From Candidatus Pacearchaeota archaeon CG1_02_32_21 (GTDB lineage: Archaea > Nanobdellota > Nanobdellia > Pacearchaeales > GW2011-AR1): DNA of 36,017 bases. The position numbers and the translations under genes are program-made. How positions within the stretch are numbered: position 1 is the stretch's first letter; the number at the start of each line of letters is the position of its first letter. Below, in pieces: positions 9,910 to 18,877 of this stretch. The notes below the pieces were generated by a model that was given only the letters and a program-made list of their open reading frames with translations, had not been told where the DNA came from and ran no database searches. The DNA is taken from the NCBI GenBank assembly GCA_001872185.1, contig MNVX01000002.1, forward strand, positions 1-36,017, written 5' to 3'.

Positions 9910-11013
9910 TTAAGGTATTATCTCGGGCCCAAAATATTTCTCATATTCGAAATCACCTTTTTTAACAACTCCTTTATCAATCAAACTGCTAACCTCTGGC
10001 AGAATTTTTTTCATTTCATTTATCAAATGTCTAATTGTTATGCAAACCAGCTCCTGTCCTTCAATAGGCCAAAGCTCTGTCCTGTTTGAATACAAACACC
10101 TTCCTCCGCACAAATCTAAATCCTTGCATTTGGAGCATTTACCAGAAATTTCAAACTTCTTCAAATCATCAGGGCTATCTTTGATAGTTCCTGCTCTAAA
10201 GTCTTCAATACCATTCATTATAGGGCATGCGACAACATCTCCCTTAGTATCAATAGCATATCCGGAATACCCTGCTCCGCATCTTAACTTAGTCTTCTCG
10301 TTCTTTAATAAAGAATCTATAATTCCCAAAAATGGATAAATTTTAATAACTCTGCCCTTTTTTATTTCCTCGAGCCAGTAATCAGCAAGTCTAGAAACAT
10401 AGCTATTATACTCTTTAACAAACTCACTAAACTTATCAAAATTAAAATCACATTTATAAAATTCAGCATCCAATTGCCAGTGTATAGAATCAAAACCAGA
10501 ATCCAGTAAAAATAATACTTGCCCATAAATATCAGGAAATTCAGGAGAAATAGTCATCCTGGCTAAAATTTCTCCTTTATATCCGTTTTCTCTGATAAGA
10601 TTAATATTTTTTATAACCCTGTCAAAAACTCCTTTACCCCTGTTAAAATCAGTTCTTTGTTTATTTCCATCAACTGAAACTAATATTTTACCAATCCTAT
10701 TCATATACTCCTTAGGAACTTTATGTAAAAGCAAACCATTTGTCTGCATCCTATAAGGAACATCAATACTATCCATAAGTTCAGTTATTTTAGGAATTTC
10801 AAGCAAAGGTTCTCCACCATAAAATATCAAATAAGAGTTCTTATCTTTAGCAAGAAATTTTTTTAAATCGCAAGTTTTAACACTAGTTTTCAATGGAGAA
10901 TTAAAACAAAATTTAAACTTTTGATTAAGATCATTTTCTTCATCCATTGATTTGCCATAACAATATTTACACTGAAGATTACACTTTTCAGTTAATATTA
11001 AATGATAATGCAT
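9910..11013 (-). CDS. Radical SAM/SPASM-like protein, possibly the archaeal AF0577-type putative peptide-modifying group
   Basis: CNLQCKYC; IFYGGEPLLE; C-terminal cysteines CGAGYSGYAIDTKGDVVACP and CSKCKDLDLCGGRC. Confidence 0.8.
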   Translation of the reverse strand: MHYHLILTEKCNLQCKYCYGKSMDEENDLNQKFKFCFNSPLKTSVKTCDLKKFLAKDKNSYLIFYGGEPLLEIPKITELMDSIDVPYRMQTNGLLLHKVPKEYMNRIGKILVSVDGNKQRTDFNRGKGVFDRVIKNINLIRENGYKGEILARMTISPEFPDIYGQVLFLLDSGFDSIHWQLDAEFYKCDFNFDKFSEFVKEYNSYVSRLADYWLEEIKKGRVIKIYPFLGIIDSLLKNEKTKLRCGAGYSGYAIDTKGDVVACPIMNGIEDFRAGTIKDSPDDLKKFEISGKCSKCKDLDLCGGRCLYSNRTELWPIEGQELVCITIRHLINEMKKILPEVSSLIDKGVVKKGDFEYEKYFGPEIIP

Positions 11014-11062
11014 AGTATATCAAAACTACTTGAAATAAACAATTTAAAAATATTGCTAATAA

Positions 11063-11599
11063 TCACTTTTTGGCTTTTTTATCACCAGACTTAACACTAC
11101 CAGCTGGAAGTTTTTTCTCAATAATATCTGTTTTAGGTGTTTTTGTTATTTTAGGCATTTTAATTTCTGCCTCTGCTGGCTTTTCACTTGCTTTTTCATT
11201 TGAAGCAGTTGATTTTCCTATATTTTTAATCTTCTCAATTATGTTTTTGCCCATACTGCCACTTGGTTCTACACGGTTATCACCAGGTACTTTATTTACA
11301 TAATAATTCTTAACAATATTCTTAGTTGTTTGTCCTCCACCCCATACTAACAAAAGACCAGTTATAAAACCAAAATCATAAAACCACCCAATATTATGGG
11401 ATTCATACATAGAATACTCTGTAAATACTGCAATTGCCAGCATTATAGGAGCTATAACTCCATGAATTAATCCTGTAAAAAATCCTGCATCTTTAGTTTC
11501 CCATTGAGTGCTTCCCGGAAAATAAGTAAATATCCCTGACCCCAAAAACAAAGCCATGATTATTACTATCAAACCAAAAAATAATCCCCACCTCGCCAT
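11063..11599 (-). CDS. Conserved-looking small membrane protein, unknown function
   Basis: About three hydrophobic segments (FFTGLIHGVIAPIMLAI, WFYDFGFITGLLLVWGG) and a charged Lys-rich tail. Confidence 0.6.
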   Translation of the reverse strand: MARWGLFFGLIVIIMALFLGSGIFTYFPGSTQWETKDAGFFTGLIHGVIAPIMLAIAVFTEYSMYESHNIGWFYDFGFITGLLLVWGGGQTTKNIVKNYYVNKVPGDNRVEPSGSMGKNIIEKIKNIGKSTASNEKASEKPAEAEIKMPKITKTPKTDIIEKKLPAGSVKSGDKKAKK

Positions 11600-11649
11600 T
11601 AATTAAATAATAGGGTATTGTTTATAAATCCTATCACCTTAAAGTTAAT

Positions 11650-12249
11650 ATGAAAAAAAGAAATGGCGGTACTAAAATTTATTACATATACTTGTTCAGG
11701 CACGGACAAACATATTACAATAAAAAAAGAATATTCACAGGTTGGAAGGATTCTGATTTAACTCCTTTGGGAATTAATCAGGCAAAAGTAATAGCTCAAA
11801 AATTAAAAAATAAAAAGATAGATGTCGCTTTTCAAACAGATCTTTCAAGATCTAAAGATACGTTAAAAGAAGTGCTGAAATACCACTCCGAATGCAAAGA
11901 AATAATTACAGCTAATGGGATGGTTGAAAGGTCCTATGGCAAGCTAGAAGGAAAGCATCACGACACAATAATAAAAAAATATGGAAAAGAGCAATTTGAA
12001 ACATGGCATCGTTCTTATAATATCTCTCCTCCAAAAGGGGAAAGTTTTGTAATGGTTGAAAAAAGAGTGAAAATATTCATTAAAGATCTAAAAAAGTTTA
12101 TTGAAAAAGAAAAAGTAAATGTGGCAATATCTGGCCATGGTAACTCAATAAGAATTTTCAGAAAAATTATGGAAAATAAATCAAAAAGTGATGTCACAAA
12201 ATGGTTTATTCCTTATGATAAAGTTTTTGTCTACAAAATAAGAGCATGA
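11650..12249 (+). CDS. Histidine phosphatase / phosphoglycerate mutase-like protein
   Basis: YLFRHGQTYYNKKRIFTGWKDSDLTPLGINQAK; AISGHGNSIR. Confidence 0.85.
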   Translation: MKKRNGGTKIYYIYLFRHGQTYYNKKRIFTGWKDSDLTPLGINQAKVIAQKLKNKKIDVAFQTDLSRSKDTLKEVLKYHSECKEIITANGMVERSYGKLEGKHHDTIIKKYGKEQFETWHRSYNISPPKGESFVMVEKRVKIFIKDLKKFIEKEKVNVAISGHGNSIRIFRKIMENKSKSDVTKWFIPYDKVFVYKIRA

Positions 12250-13436
12250 CAATCTTAATAAGAAAACACCATGGAGAAACTCACTTAACTGGAATAGGAA
12301 AACTTGCTATAATCGGAGCTACAGGTGATTTAGCGAGCGCATTTACAACAACAATATGGGCAGTATACCTGTATAGTTTTCTCGGAAATAATGCTCAAGT
12401 AGGACTGGTTTCTACATTCCTCTCGTTGGCGGCAATATCATCTTATTTTATATGCATACCTCTTATAGAAAAGTCCAGCAAGTCAAGGCTATTTGTTCTA
12501 TCTCTTATAATTTTTGGAATATCTTACTTATTATTTTAAATTATTGACAATTTTTATTTGTTTTTATTAATTGCAATTGTTATCAATATAATATATGCCA
12601 TAAGAATAACAACCTTTGGGCTTATAATAAAAGATAAATCATCAAAAAAAGTACTTTCAAGAAATGAAGGCCTTGTATACACATTTGCAAATGTTTCTTG
12701 GGTAATAGGTCCATTGATAGAATGATACATTGCTTCAAGATATGGAAATAAAACAGTATTTATCGCAGCATCAGCTTTAATATTTTTATGCATTGTACTT
12801 TTTATTACAGGTATGATAAAAGACAATAAAAAACAGAGGTCTGCAGACAGCAATGTATTCAAAAACATAAAAGACTTTTTCACTAATACAGAAAGGAAAG
12901 CAATTTACGTAATTGGCTCTGGCCCAAGCTTCTGGTGGTCTTTAATCTATCTTTTTATGCCGTTATACATAATAAACATGGGCTTAGATGAATTATAGAT
13001 AGGTTATTTCTTATTCGCAATTCCAATCCCGCTAATATTATTAGAATATAAATTTTAAAAACTAACATCAAAAACAGGATTTAAAAAATTGTTTAAATTT
13101 GGATTTTTAATTGCAGCAATAGTTTCGATAATTTGTTTTTTTGTCTCTAACCCGTATGTTATAATGATCCTGCTTGTAATAGCAAGTATAGGACTAGCTA
13201 TGTTAGAGCCAACAACAGAAGCGTACTTCTTCAAGATTTCGAACAAAGAAGAAGAACAGAGATTTTATGCGCCATACAACACGCGAATAGAAATAGGCGG
13301 GCTTTTAGGAAAGTTTATCCCATCAGTTATCATATTATTGGTTCCATTCAAGTATATATTCATAATATTTGGAATAGCAATGCTTTTTTTCTTTTTAATA
13401 AGCCGTAAAGCAAAAGAGGCCATTAGTAATCAATGA
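12246..13436 (+). pseudogene. MFS-type transporter pseudogene, one reading frame with four in-frame stops
   Basis: ORF fragments 12246-12539, 12813-12998 and 13089-13436 share one frame; stops TAA 12537, TGA 12723, TAG 12996, TAA 13056; membrane-protein-like sequence continues across all of them. Confidence 0.8.
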
Positions 13437-13998
13437 AGGTTATATGACACCCATACATTTTTTTATAAAATCTAGCATCGGGCATTTTGTCCTTGGGATT
13501 AAGAAAAATTTTGTCTAACCCAGACCATACTGTAAACCAACCTGCAGGTTCAATCATAACAAATAAAACATCAAAGTAAAACCCTTCAAAGGGATAAATA
13601 AAAGCTGCCATCAAGCTGAATATCACGCCAATTATAAACCATGCTACTCCACTATATCTTAAGTTTTTAATTTCTTTTTTCTTCTCAAGATAGTGTTTAA
13701 GGAAATGATTTTTCAGCCTAATTTTAATTTTAATCTCATCGTTAACATTTCTTTTAATTTTAGGAACTAAAAGTCTCAGCTCAAACTTTTCTTCACTAGG
13801 TGATTTATCCCTGACAGCTCTCCTGCATTCTTGCAAAAAATCATCTGATAATGCCCTCTGAACATAACCTCTCGGGTCAAAATCAGAAAAAATATCATTA
13901 TAAGAGTTAAGTATAAGGCTTACATTACCCTGCCTCATTTTTTTCTCTTTTTGAGATTCTGCAATGCTATCTTTAGCACTATTCTTATTATCCAGCAT
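13423..13998 (-). CDS. Hypothetical protein with two C-terminal transmembrane segments
   Basis: Intact ORF; hydrophobic SGVAWFIIGVIFSLMAAFIYPF. Confidence 0.55.
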   Translation of the reverse strand: MLDNKNSAKDSIAESQKEKKMRQGNVSLILNSYNDIFSDFDPRGYVQRALSDDFLQECRRAVRDKSPSEEKFELRLLVPKIKRNVNDEIKIKIRLKNHFLKHYLEKKKEIKNLRYSGVAWFIIGVIFSLMAAFIYPFEGFYFDVLFVMIEPAGWFTVWSGLDKIFLNPKDKMPDARFYKKMYGCHITFIDY

Positions 13999-14017
13999 TA
14001 AGACTCCTTTTTATCCT

Positions 14018-14359
14018 TTACTGTTCTTTAACAGACAATATTTTTGTTGTAATTAAAATACCTGCAACACATATAATTGTTATAAGAACTGTTGTGAACA
14101 ACTGCCCTTGGATAGGAGATGATAAAGAAATCCTATCAACATATAAAGTAATAAGGTCTTTCCAGACTAAAGCAATTAAAAACGAAAACGCAGCTACTAT
14201 TGCAGTGCTTACAGATGTTCTAAGCCCTTTTCTAAAGCCACTAATTGAACTCTTGGCTTTTTGTGATGCAAGCCGAGCTACAAGCTTTGCTTTTTCTTGG
14301 GACAATTTTAATATCTCTTTATTTTTCTTTTCAACCTGTTTGTCTATATCCCTAATCAT
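14018..14359 (-). CDS. DUF5654-like small membrane protein
   Basis: STAIVAAFSFLIALVWKDLITLYV and LFTTVLITIICVAGILITTKIL, two TM segments after a coiled-coil-like N-terminus. Confidence 0.5.
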   Translation of the reverse strand: MIRDIDKQVEKKNKEILKLSQEKAKLVARLASQKAKSSISGFRKGLRTSVSTAIVAAFSFLIALVWKDLITLYVDRISLSSPIQGQLFTTVLITIICVAGILITTKILSVKEQ

Positions 14360-14403
14360 ATATAATCACATACAAAAATAGAAATCATCAAATATAAAGG
14401 TTA

Positions 14404-14603
14404 TGCTCCCGCCGGGACTTGAACCCGGGTCTGGGCCGTTCTCCGAAAATCCCAAATCAAAAGCAAGAAAAAATCTTGCTCAACTGGAATCATCCTATCA
14501 AAAGGAAGGAGTGCAGTTGATTTTAGGATCAGGCGTATTCTTTCAACAAGTTAACACCACTGCTCGAGAGGGCCCTATCCTTGACCAACTAGACTACAGG
14601 AGC
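14404..14603 (-). tRNA. tRNA-Glu(CTC) with intron of about 126 nt (exon 1 14565-14603, intron 14439-14564, exon 2 14404-14438)
   Basis: Acceptor GCTCCTG/CGGGAGC (one GU); T arm CCGGG-TTCAAGT-CCCGG; anticodon stem GGGCC/GGCCC; loop CTCTCG|C after splicing; BHB-like junction CTCT/GGAG with 3-nt bulges CGA and AAC. Confidence 0.85.
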
Positions 14604-15503
14604 TCTAGTCAACAAAAAATTGTATCTTTTTAAATGTTTTTCATTACTAAAATTGATTAATTTTATGTATTTCTCAACATCGCTCTTACTTGAAATGAAT
14701 ATTTGATTTCCTTTTATTATTTTTGAGGGTTTTAATCTAAGCTTAATCAAAGAAAATCTTACTTGTTCAAGCAAAGAAGGAATATAACTAGTAAATGAAA
14801 TTCTTATATTTCTATTATTTTTAGCAATATAGTGAACAGAACCATCAGTATCAAAAAGACCTCTTAAACATGGAATTAAATAATTATGGTTAGATAAAAC
14901 CCAGCCCGGAATAGTTTGTCTGTTAAATTTCTTATTTCCCGATTTTAATCCCTTTTCATTAAAAAATTCTACAAGATTTCTACTATAAGAAACTATAAAC
15001 ATCTCATTTATTTCTTTAGCATATACTACTTTAGGTTGATATTTAAATAATTTAAACATTAAAGGGCTAACATAATTTAATAAGTAGTTTTTATCATCTC
15101 TAGAATCTCCAGCGATTTTAATAGAATAGCACCTTACTTTCTTATCTTTAATATAAGAATGCACATGCCCGTCACCAAGAATTATTCCAATTAATTCTGC
15201 AAGTTCTTTTGATTCTTTAGGTTTATCAATAGTTCTTAGACTTCCTGAAGAGTTTAACCCTCCTTTAGATTTACCCCAATTATCATCCAACCTTTCAATT
15301 ATACATTTATCAAAATTCTCTTTAGATAAGGTACATAATTTGTCATAAGCTTCTTCAGAAATATAAAACTTCTCTGTTTTTAATTCATTCCTAATATAAC
15401 TAGAATTCAAATTAAGTTGTTTTGATAAATTATTCCAAGTCCTACCATCTTTCGCTTTAATAATAAGTTCTTTCTGTTTACCTCTTTTAAGCTTAATCCT
15501 CAT
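14589..15503 (-). CDS. LAGLIDADG homing endonuclease
   Basis: Two motifs, LAELIGIILGDGHV and IPCLRGLFDTDGSV; C-terminal KHLKRYNF; stop codon lies inside tRNA-Glu. Confidence 0.85.
   Translation of the reverse strand: MRIKLKRGKQKELIIKAKDGRTWNNLSKQLNLNSSYIRNELKTEKFYISEEAYDKLCTLSKENFDKCIIERLDDNWGKSKGGLNSSGSLRTIDKPKESKELAELIGIILGDGHVHSYIKDKKVRCYSIKIAGDSRDDKNYLLNYVSPLMFKLFKYQPKVVYAKEINEMFIVSYSRNLVEFFNEKGLKSGNKKFNRQTIPGWVLSNHNYLIPCLRGLFDTDGSVHYIAKNNRNIRISFTSYIPSLLEQVRFSLIKLRLKPSKIIKGNQIFISSKSDVEKYIKLINFSNEKHLKRYNFLLTRAPVV
14627..14634 (-). promoter_or_regulatory. Candidate TATA element for tRNA-Glu, inside the endonuclease ORF
   Basis: Minus-strand TTTAAAAA about 27 nt upstream of the tRNA 5' end at 14603. 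Confidence 0.5.
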
Positions 15504-15551
15504 TAAAAGTATAAGAAATCAATTTTTGTAAATATTCTTGTCCACTAACCA

Positions 15552-15568
15552 ACACTATGAAATAGTGT
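15552..15568. repeat. Inverted repeat ACACTAT-GAA-ATAGTGT between dedA and the endonuclease ORF
   Basis: Read directly; 7-bp arms. Confidence 0.6.
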
Positions 15569-15573
15569 CAATA

Positions 15574-16224
15574 TTACATATTAAAATTTAATCTGTTCCT
15601 TTTCCTCTTTTTTCTTCTAACCACAAGATAAAAGATTATTATAAACAAACAGATAATTAGAACAAGAATAGTAATTAAATGCAGATTCTTATTTATAACA
15701 TCTAAATTGTTACCAAAAAGATAGCCCATATAGATAACTATGGCAGACCAGAAACCTGCACCTAAAGCTGTATAAAATGCAAATCTGGTTTTATTCATTC
15801 TGGCAAAACCAGAAGGTATAGAAATTACCTGCCGAATAACAGGTATCAGCCTTCCGACAAAATTAGTAATCTCTCCATGTTTTTGAAAATAAACGTCTGC
15901 TTTATCCAAGCTTTCTTTATTGAGAAGTACAACTCTGCCGTATTTGATAATTAACTTCTCAACTATCGGTCTTCCCAAGTATAAAGCAAGAAAGTAATTA
16001 ATAAATGCTCCACTAACGCTTCCTAAGGTAGAAGCTAACAGCACCATAAAAAAAGACATCTCGCCTGTTGAAACTAAAACTCCAGCAGGAATTAAAATTA
16101 CTTCACTAGGAAATGGAATAAAGGAACTTTCTAGAGTCATTAAAAGATAAATCCCTAAATAGCCTAAAGATCCGATGCTATCAACCATAATATTAACAAG
16201 GGAATTAAAAATTTCTGAAATCAT
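15574..16224 (-). CDS. DedA family membrane protein
   Basis: ESSFIPFPSEVILIPAG; FVGRLIPVIRQVISIPSGFARM. Confidence 0.92.
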   Translation of the reverse strand: MISEIFNSLVNIMVDSIGSLGYLGIYLLMTLESSFIPFPSEVILIPAGVLVSTGEMSFFMVLLASTLGSVSGAFINYFLALYLGRPIVEKLIIKYGRVVLLNKESLDKADVYFQKHGEITNFVGRLIPVIRQVISIPSGFARMNKTRFAFYTALGAGFWSAIVIYMGYLFGNNLDVINKNLHLITILVLIICLFIIIFYLVVRRKKRKRNRLNFNM

Positions 16225-16301
16225 TAATCACTATAGAAAAATTAGGTTTATAAAATATATGAAAAGAAAACTAATAAAAAGGAGATTTACCTGATTAAAA
16301 A

Positions 16302-16658
16302 ATGAAAAAGAAACTAAAAAATTATCTAATGGACCAAAGGCCCTGGGGATTTGAAGAAATACTTACCAAAAATGAAAAAACAACTGTCAAAATACTTAAT
16401 ATAAAACCTAAAAAACGAAACTCTCTTCAAACTCATAAATATAGGTCAGAATTCTGGCAGATATTAGAAAATAATGCAAAACTAACAATTGGGAAAAAAG
16501 TCATTAAAGCAAAACCAGGGGATAATTTCTTCATAAAAAAGAAAGAGCCGCACAGAATACAGGCGCTTGATAAGCAAGTCAAAATTTTAGAAATATCTTT
16601 TGGGGAATTTAATGAAAAAGATATTGAAAGAAAGGAAGATGATTTTGGAAGAGTTTAA
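16302..16658 (+). CDS. Cupin, mannose-6-phosphate isomerase type II-like
   Basis: RPWGFEEILTKNEKTTVKILNIKPKKRNSLQTHKYRSEFWQILENNAKLTIG; PGDNFFIKKKEPHRI. Confidence 0.85.
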   Translation: MKKKLKNYLMDQRPWGFEEILTKNEKTTVKILNIKPKKRNSLQTHKYRSEFWQILENNAKLTIGKKVIKAKPGDNFFIKKKEPHRIQALDKQVKILEISFGEFNEKDIERKEDDFGRV

Positions 16659-18010
16659 TCAAATTTTTTAATCATTTTAATAACCTCTCTCTTCTTCTCA
16701 AGCATATTTTTCAAATTTACAGCTTCCAAATTAAGCCTGACAAATGGTTCAGTATTACTCGTTCTAAGATTAAACCACCAATCTTTAAAATATAATGTTA
16801 AACCGTCCACATGTTCTACCTTTACAGCTTTTTTTGAGTAATACTTTTCAATTTTTAATAAAACACCATCTTTATTCCTGAGCTTAAAGCTTTTCTCGTC
16901 TATTTTTCTATATTTTCTAAATTCCCTCATCATATCTGAAAACTTACCGCCATACCCAGAATACAGCTCAGCCACTATTAGAAAGGTAATAATTGCCGAA
17001 TCAGTGTAAAAATTATTTTTATAATAAAAGTGTCCTGAATTTTCAGCTCCAAAATCAGCTTTAATCTCTCTCATTTTTTTCTTTATGAATGTATGCCCGA
17101 CTTTTTCTCTGAATGCTTCACCATTATACATCTTAATAACTTCAGGAACAACCTTGCTCATAACAGTATTGTAAACAAACTTGCCGTTTGATTTTTTTTC
17201 TAAAATAGATTTTATTATAAGGGAAGCTACAAGTGAACTGTCAAACCTATGAGCTTTTTCATTTACAAATACAGCCCTGTCAAAATCTCCGTCAAAGGAA
17301 ACTCCAAAATCAGCCCCTTGCTTTTTCATAACTGCCTCAAGATGAAGAACATTTTTCCTTTTTGAAGGATTAGCTTCGTGATCAGGAAATCTGCCATCTA
17401 ACTTAAAATCAATTGGAATAACTTTGATTGGGAGACCTTTGACCACAAGAGGAAAAAACTTTCCAGCCATACCATTACCTGCATCAACAATAACTTTCAT
17501 TTTCTTCAGATTTTTTAAATTAACAAATGAATGAACATGCCTAACATAAGCATCCAATATATTTTTCTTTATTATCTTTCCTCTTTTGCAATCTTTAAAT
17601 GAATCTTCTTCAATTAAACCTTTAATAACCTCCAAATCTTTTTTTCCATTTATCGGGTGTGCTTTCGCAAGTGAAAATTTAATTCCATTGTATTCAGATG
17701 GATTATGAGAAGCTGTAATCATTGCTCCAGGTATATTTAACAAAGCAGTTGCAAAATAAAGCGCGTCTGAACTTACTAATCCTATATCAACTGCATTAGC
17801 TCCCTGATCTATAACGCCATTAATAAAAGCCTTGCATAATTTGGGGGAGCTTAATCTCATATCCCTTCCAACAACTACATTTCTTGTTTTAAAATAAAAA
17901 ACAAATGCTCTGCCAAATTTATAAGCTAAATCATCTGTCAGCTCACTACCATAAACACCACGGATATCATTAGGCTTAAATATTTTTGAGATGTCTTTTT
18001 TCATGACCAT
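16655..18010 (-). CDS. Phosphomannomutase/phosphoglucomutase
   Basis: FKPNDIRGVYG; GAMITASHNPSEYNGIKF; SFDGDFDRAVFVNE; RTSNTEPFVRLNLEA. Confidence 0.93.
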   Translation of the reverse strand: MVMKKDISKIFKPNDIRGVYGSELTDDLAYKFGRAFVFYFKTRNVVVGRDMRLSSPKLCKAFINGVIDQGANAVDIGLVSSDALYFATALLNIPGAMITASHNPSEYNGIKFSLAKAHPINGKKDLEVIKGLIEEDSFKDCKRGKIIKKNILDAYVRHVHSFVNLKNLKKMKVIVDAGNGMAGKFFPLVVKGLPIKVIPIDFKLDGRFPDHEANPSKRKNVLHLEAVMKKQGADFGVSFDGDFDRAVFVNEKAHRFDSSLVASLIIKSILEKKSNGKFVYNTVMSKVVPEVIKMYNGEAFREKVGHTFIKKKMREIKADFGAENSGHFYYKNNFYTDSAIITFLIVAELYSGYGGKFSDMMREFRKYRKIDEKSFKLRNKDGVLLKIEKYYSKKAVKVEHVDGLTLYFKDWWFNLRTSNTEPFVRLNLEAVNLKNMLEKKREVIKMIKKFD

Positions 18011-18069
18011 TTTTTCACTTATTTAAAGAAGAAAGTATTTTTAAGGTTGTTGTTCTTAAATATAATAAG

Positions 18070-18843
18070 ATGGTGTTATCAATTGATTTAGGTGCTACAA
18101 ACATACGGATAGCAGAAGTGAATGGCGATAAAATAAAAAATAAAAAGAAGGTTGAGACTCCAAAAACAAAAAAACAGATTCTTAAAACTTTACTTGAACT
18201 AATTGAAAGCTATGGCAATCCAAGTGCAATATGTATAGGAATTGCAGGATTTGTTAAAAATGGGAAAATATGCGGAACCCCGAATATGGACTTTAATGAT
18301 GTTAATTTAAAAAAAATACTCTCGTCAAGATACAAAATACCAGTTTATATCGACAATGACGCGAACTGTGCAGGTTTGGGAGAGTTGTATTATGGCAGGG
18401 GAAAAGGAAAGAAAAATTTTGTTCTTCTAACAATTGGAACTGGAATTGGTGGAGCAATAGTAATAAATGGGAGAATATACAGGGGAAGTGGATTTGCAGG
18501 AGAACCGGGGCACATGTTGATTAATGGAAAAATATTTGAAAAAATAGCTTCAGGGAAAACATATAATGAAAAAATGAAAAATAGCTTAAATGAAAAACAA
18601 TCGATAATCAATGAAATATCTAACAACCTAGCGGTAGGAATATTAAACATATCTTACATTCTGGATCCTGAAGTAATAATTTTAGGTGGAGGATTCTCAA
18701 ATTTCAAGGGTTTAATAAAAAAAACAGAAAAAGTTTTCCATAAATCAGACATAATCAGAAGAAAAATTCCGGTAGTTCATGCAAAACTAAAGGATGATAC
18801 GGGCCTGGTTGGAGCTGCATTGCTCTCAAAGATCAAAAAATAG
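18070..18843 (+). CDS. ROK family sugar kinase
   Basis: LSIDLGATNIRIAEV; DNDANCAGLGELYYGRGKGKKNFVLLTIGTGIGGAIVINGRIYRGSGFAGEPGHM. Confidence 0.9.
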   Translation: MVLSIDLGATNIRIAEVNGDKIKNKKKVETPKTKKQILKTLLELIESYGNPSAICIGIAGFVKNGKICGTPNMDFNDVNLKKILSSRYKIPVYIDNDANCAGLGELYYGRGKGKKNFVLLTIGTGIGGAIVINGRIYRGSGFAGEPGHMLINGKIFEKIASGKTYNEKMKNSLNEKQSIINEISNNLAVGILNISYILDPEVIILGGGFSNFKGLIKKTEKVFHKSDIIRRKIPVVHAKLKDDTGLVGAALLSKIKK

Positions 18844-18877
18844 TAATGTTTTAATACTAAAATTTCTTGGATATGGA

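Noticed and set aside
12554-12883. Minus-strand ORF of 109 aa
   Set aside because: Antisense to the decayed MFS gene, whose sense frame reads as a membrane transporter
12246-13436. Stop-codon reassignment or programmed readthrough in the MFS gene
   Set aside because: TAA, TAG and TGA all occur in the frame, while other genes in the window terminate normally at each; decay is simpler
14403-14633. 76-aa plus-strand ORF
   Set aside because: Lies antisense across the intron-containing tRNA-Glu; no protein family signal
15552-15568. ACACTAT/ATAGTGT inverted repeat as an endonuclease operator
   Set aside because: A 7-bp repeat is not significant alone in AT-rich DNA; listed only as a repeat
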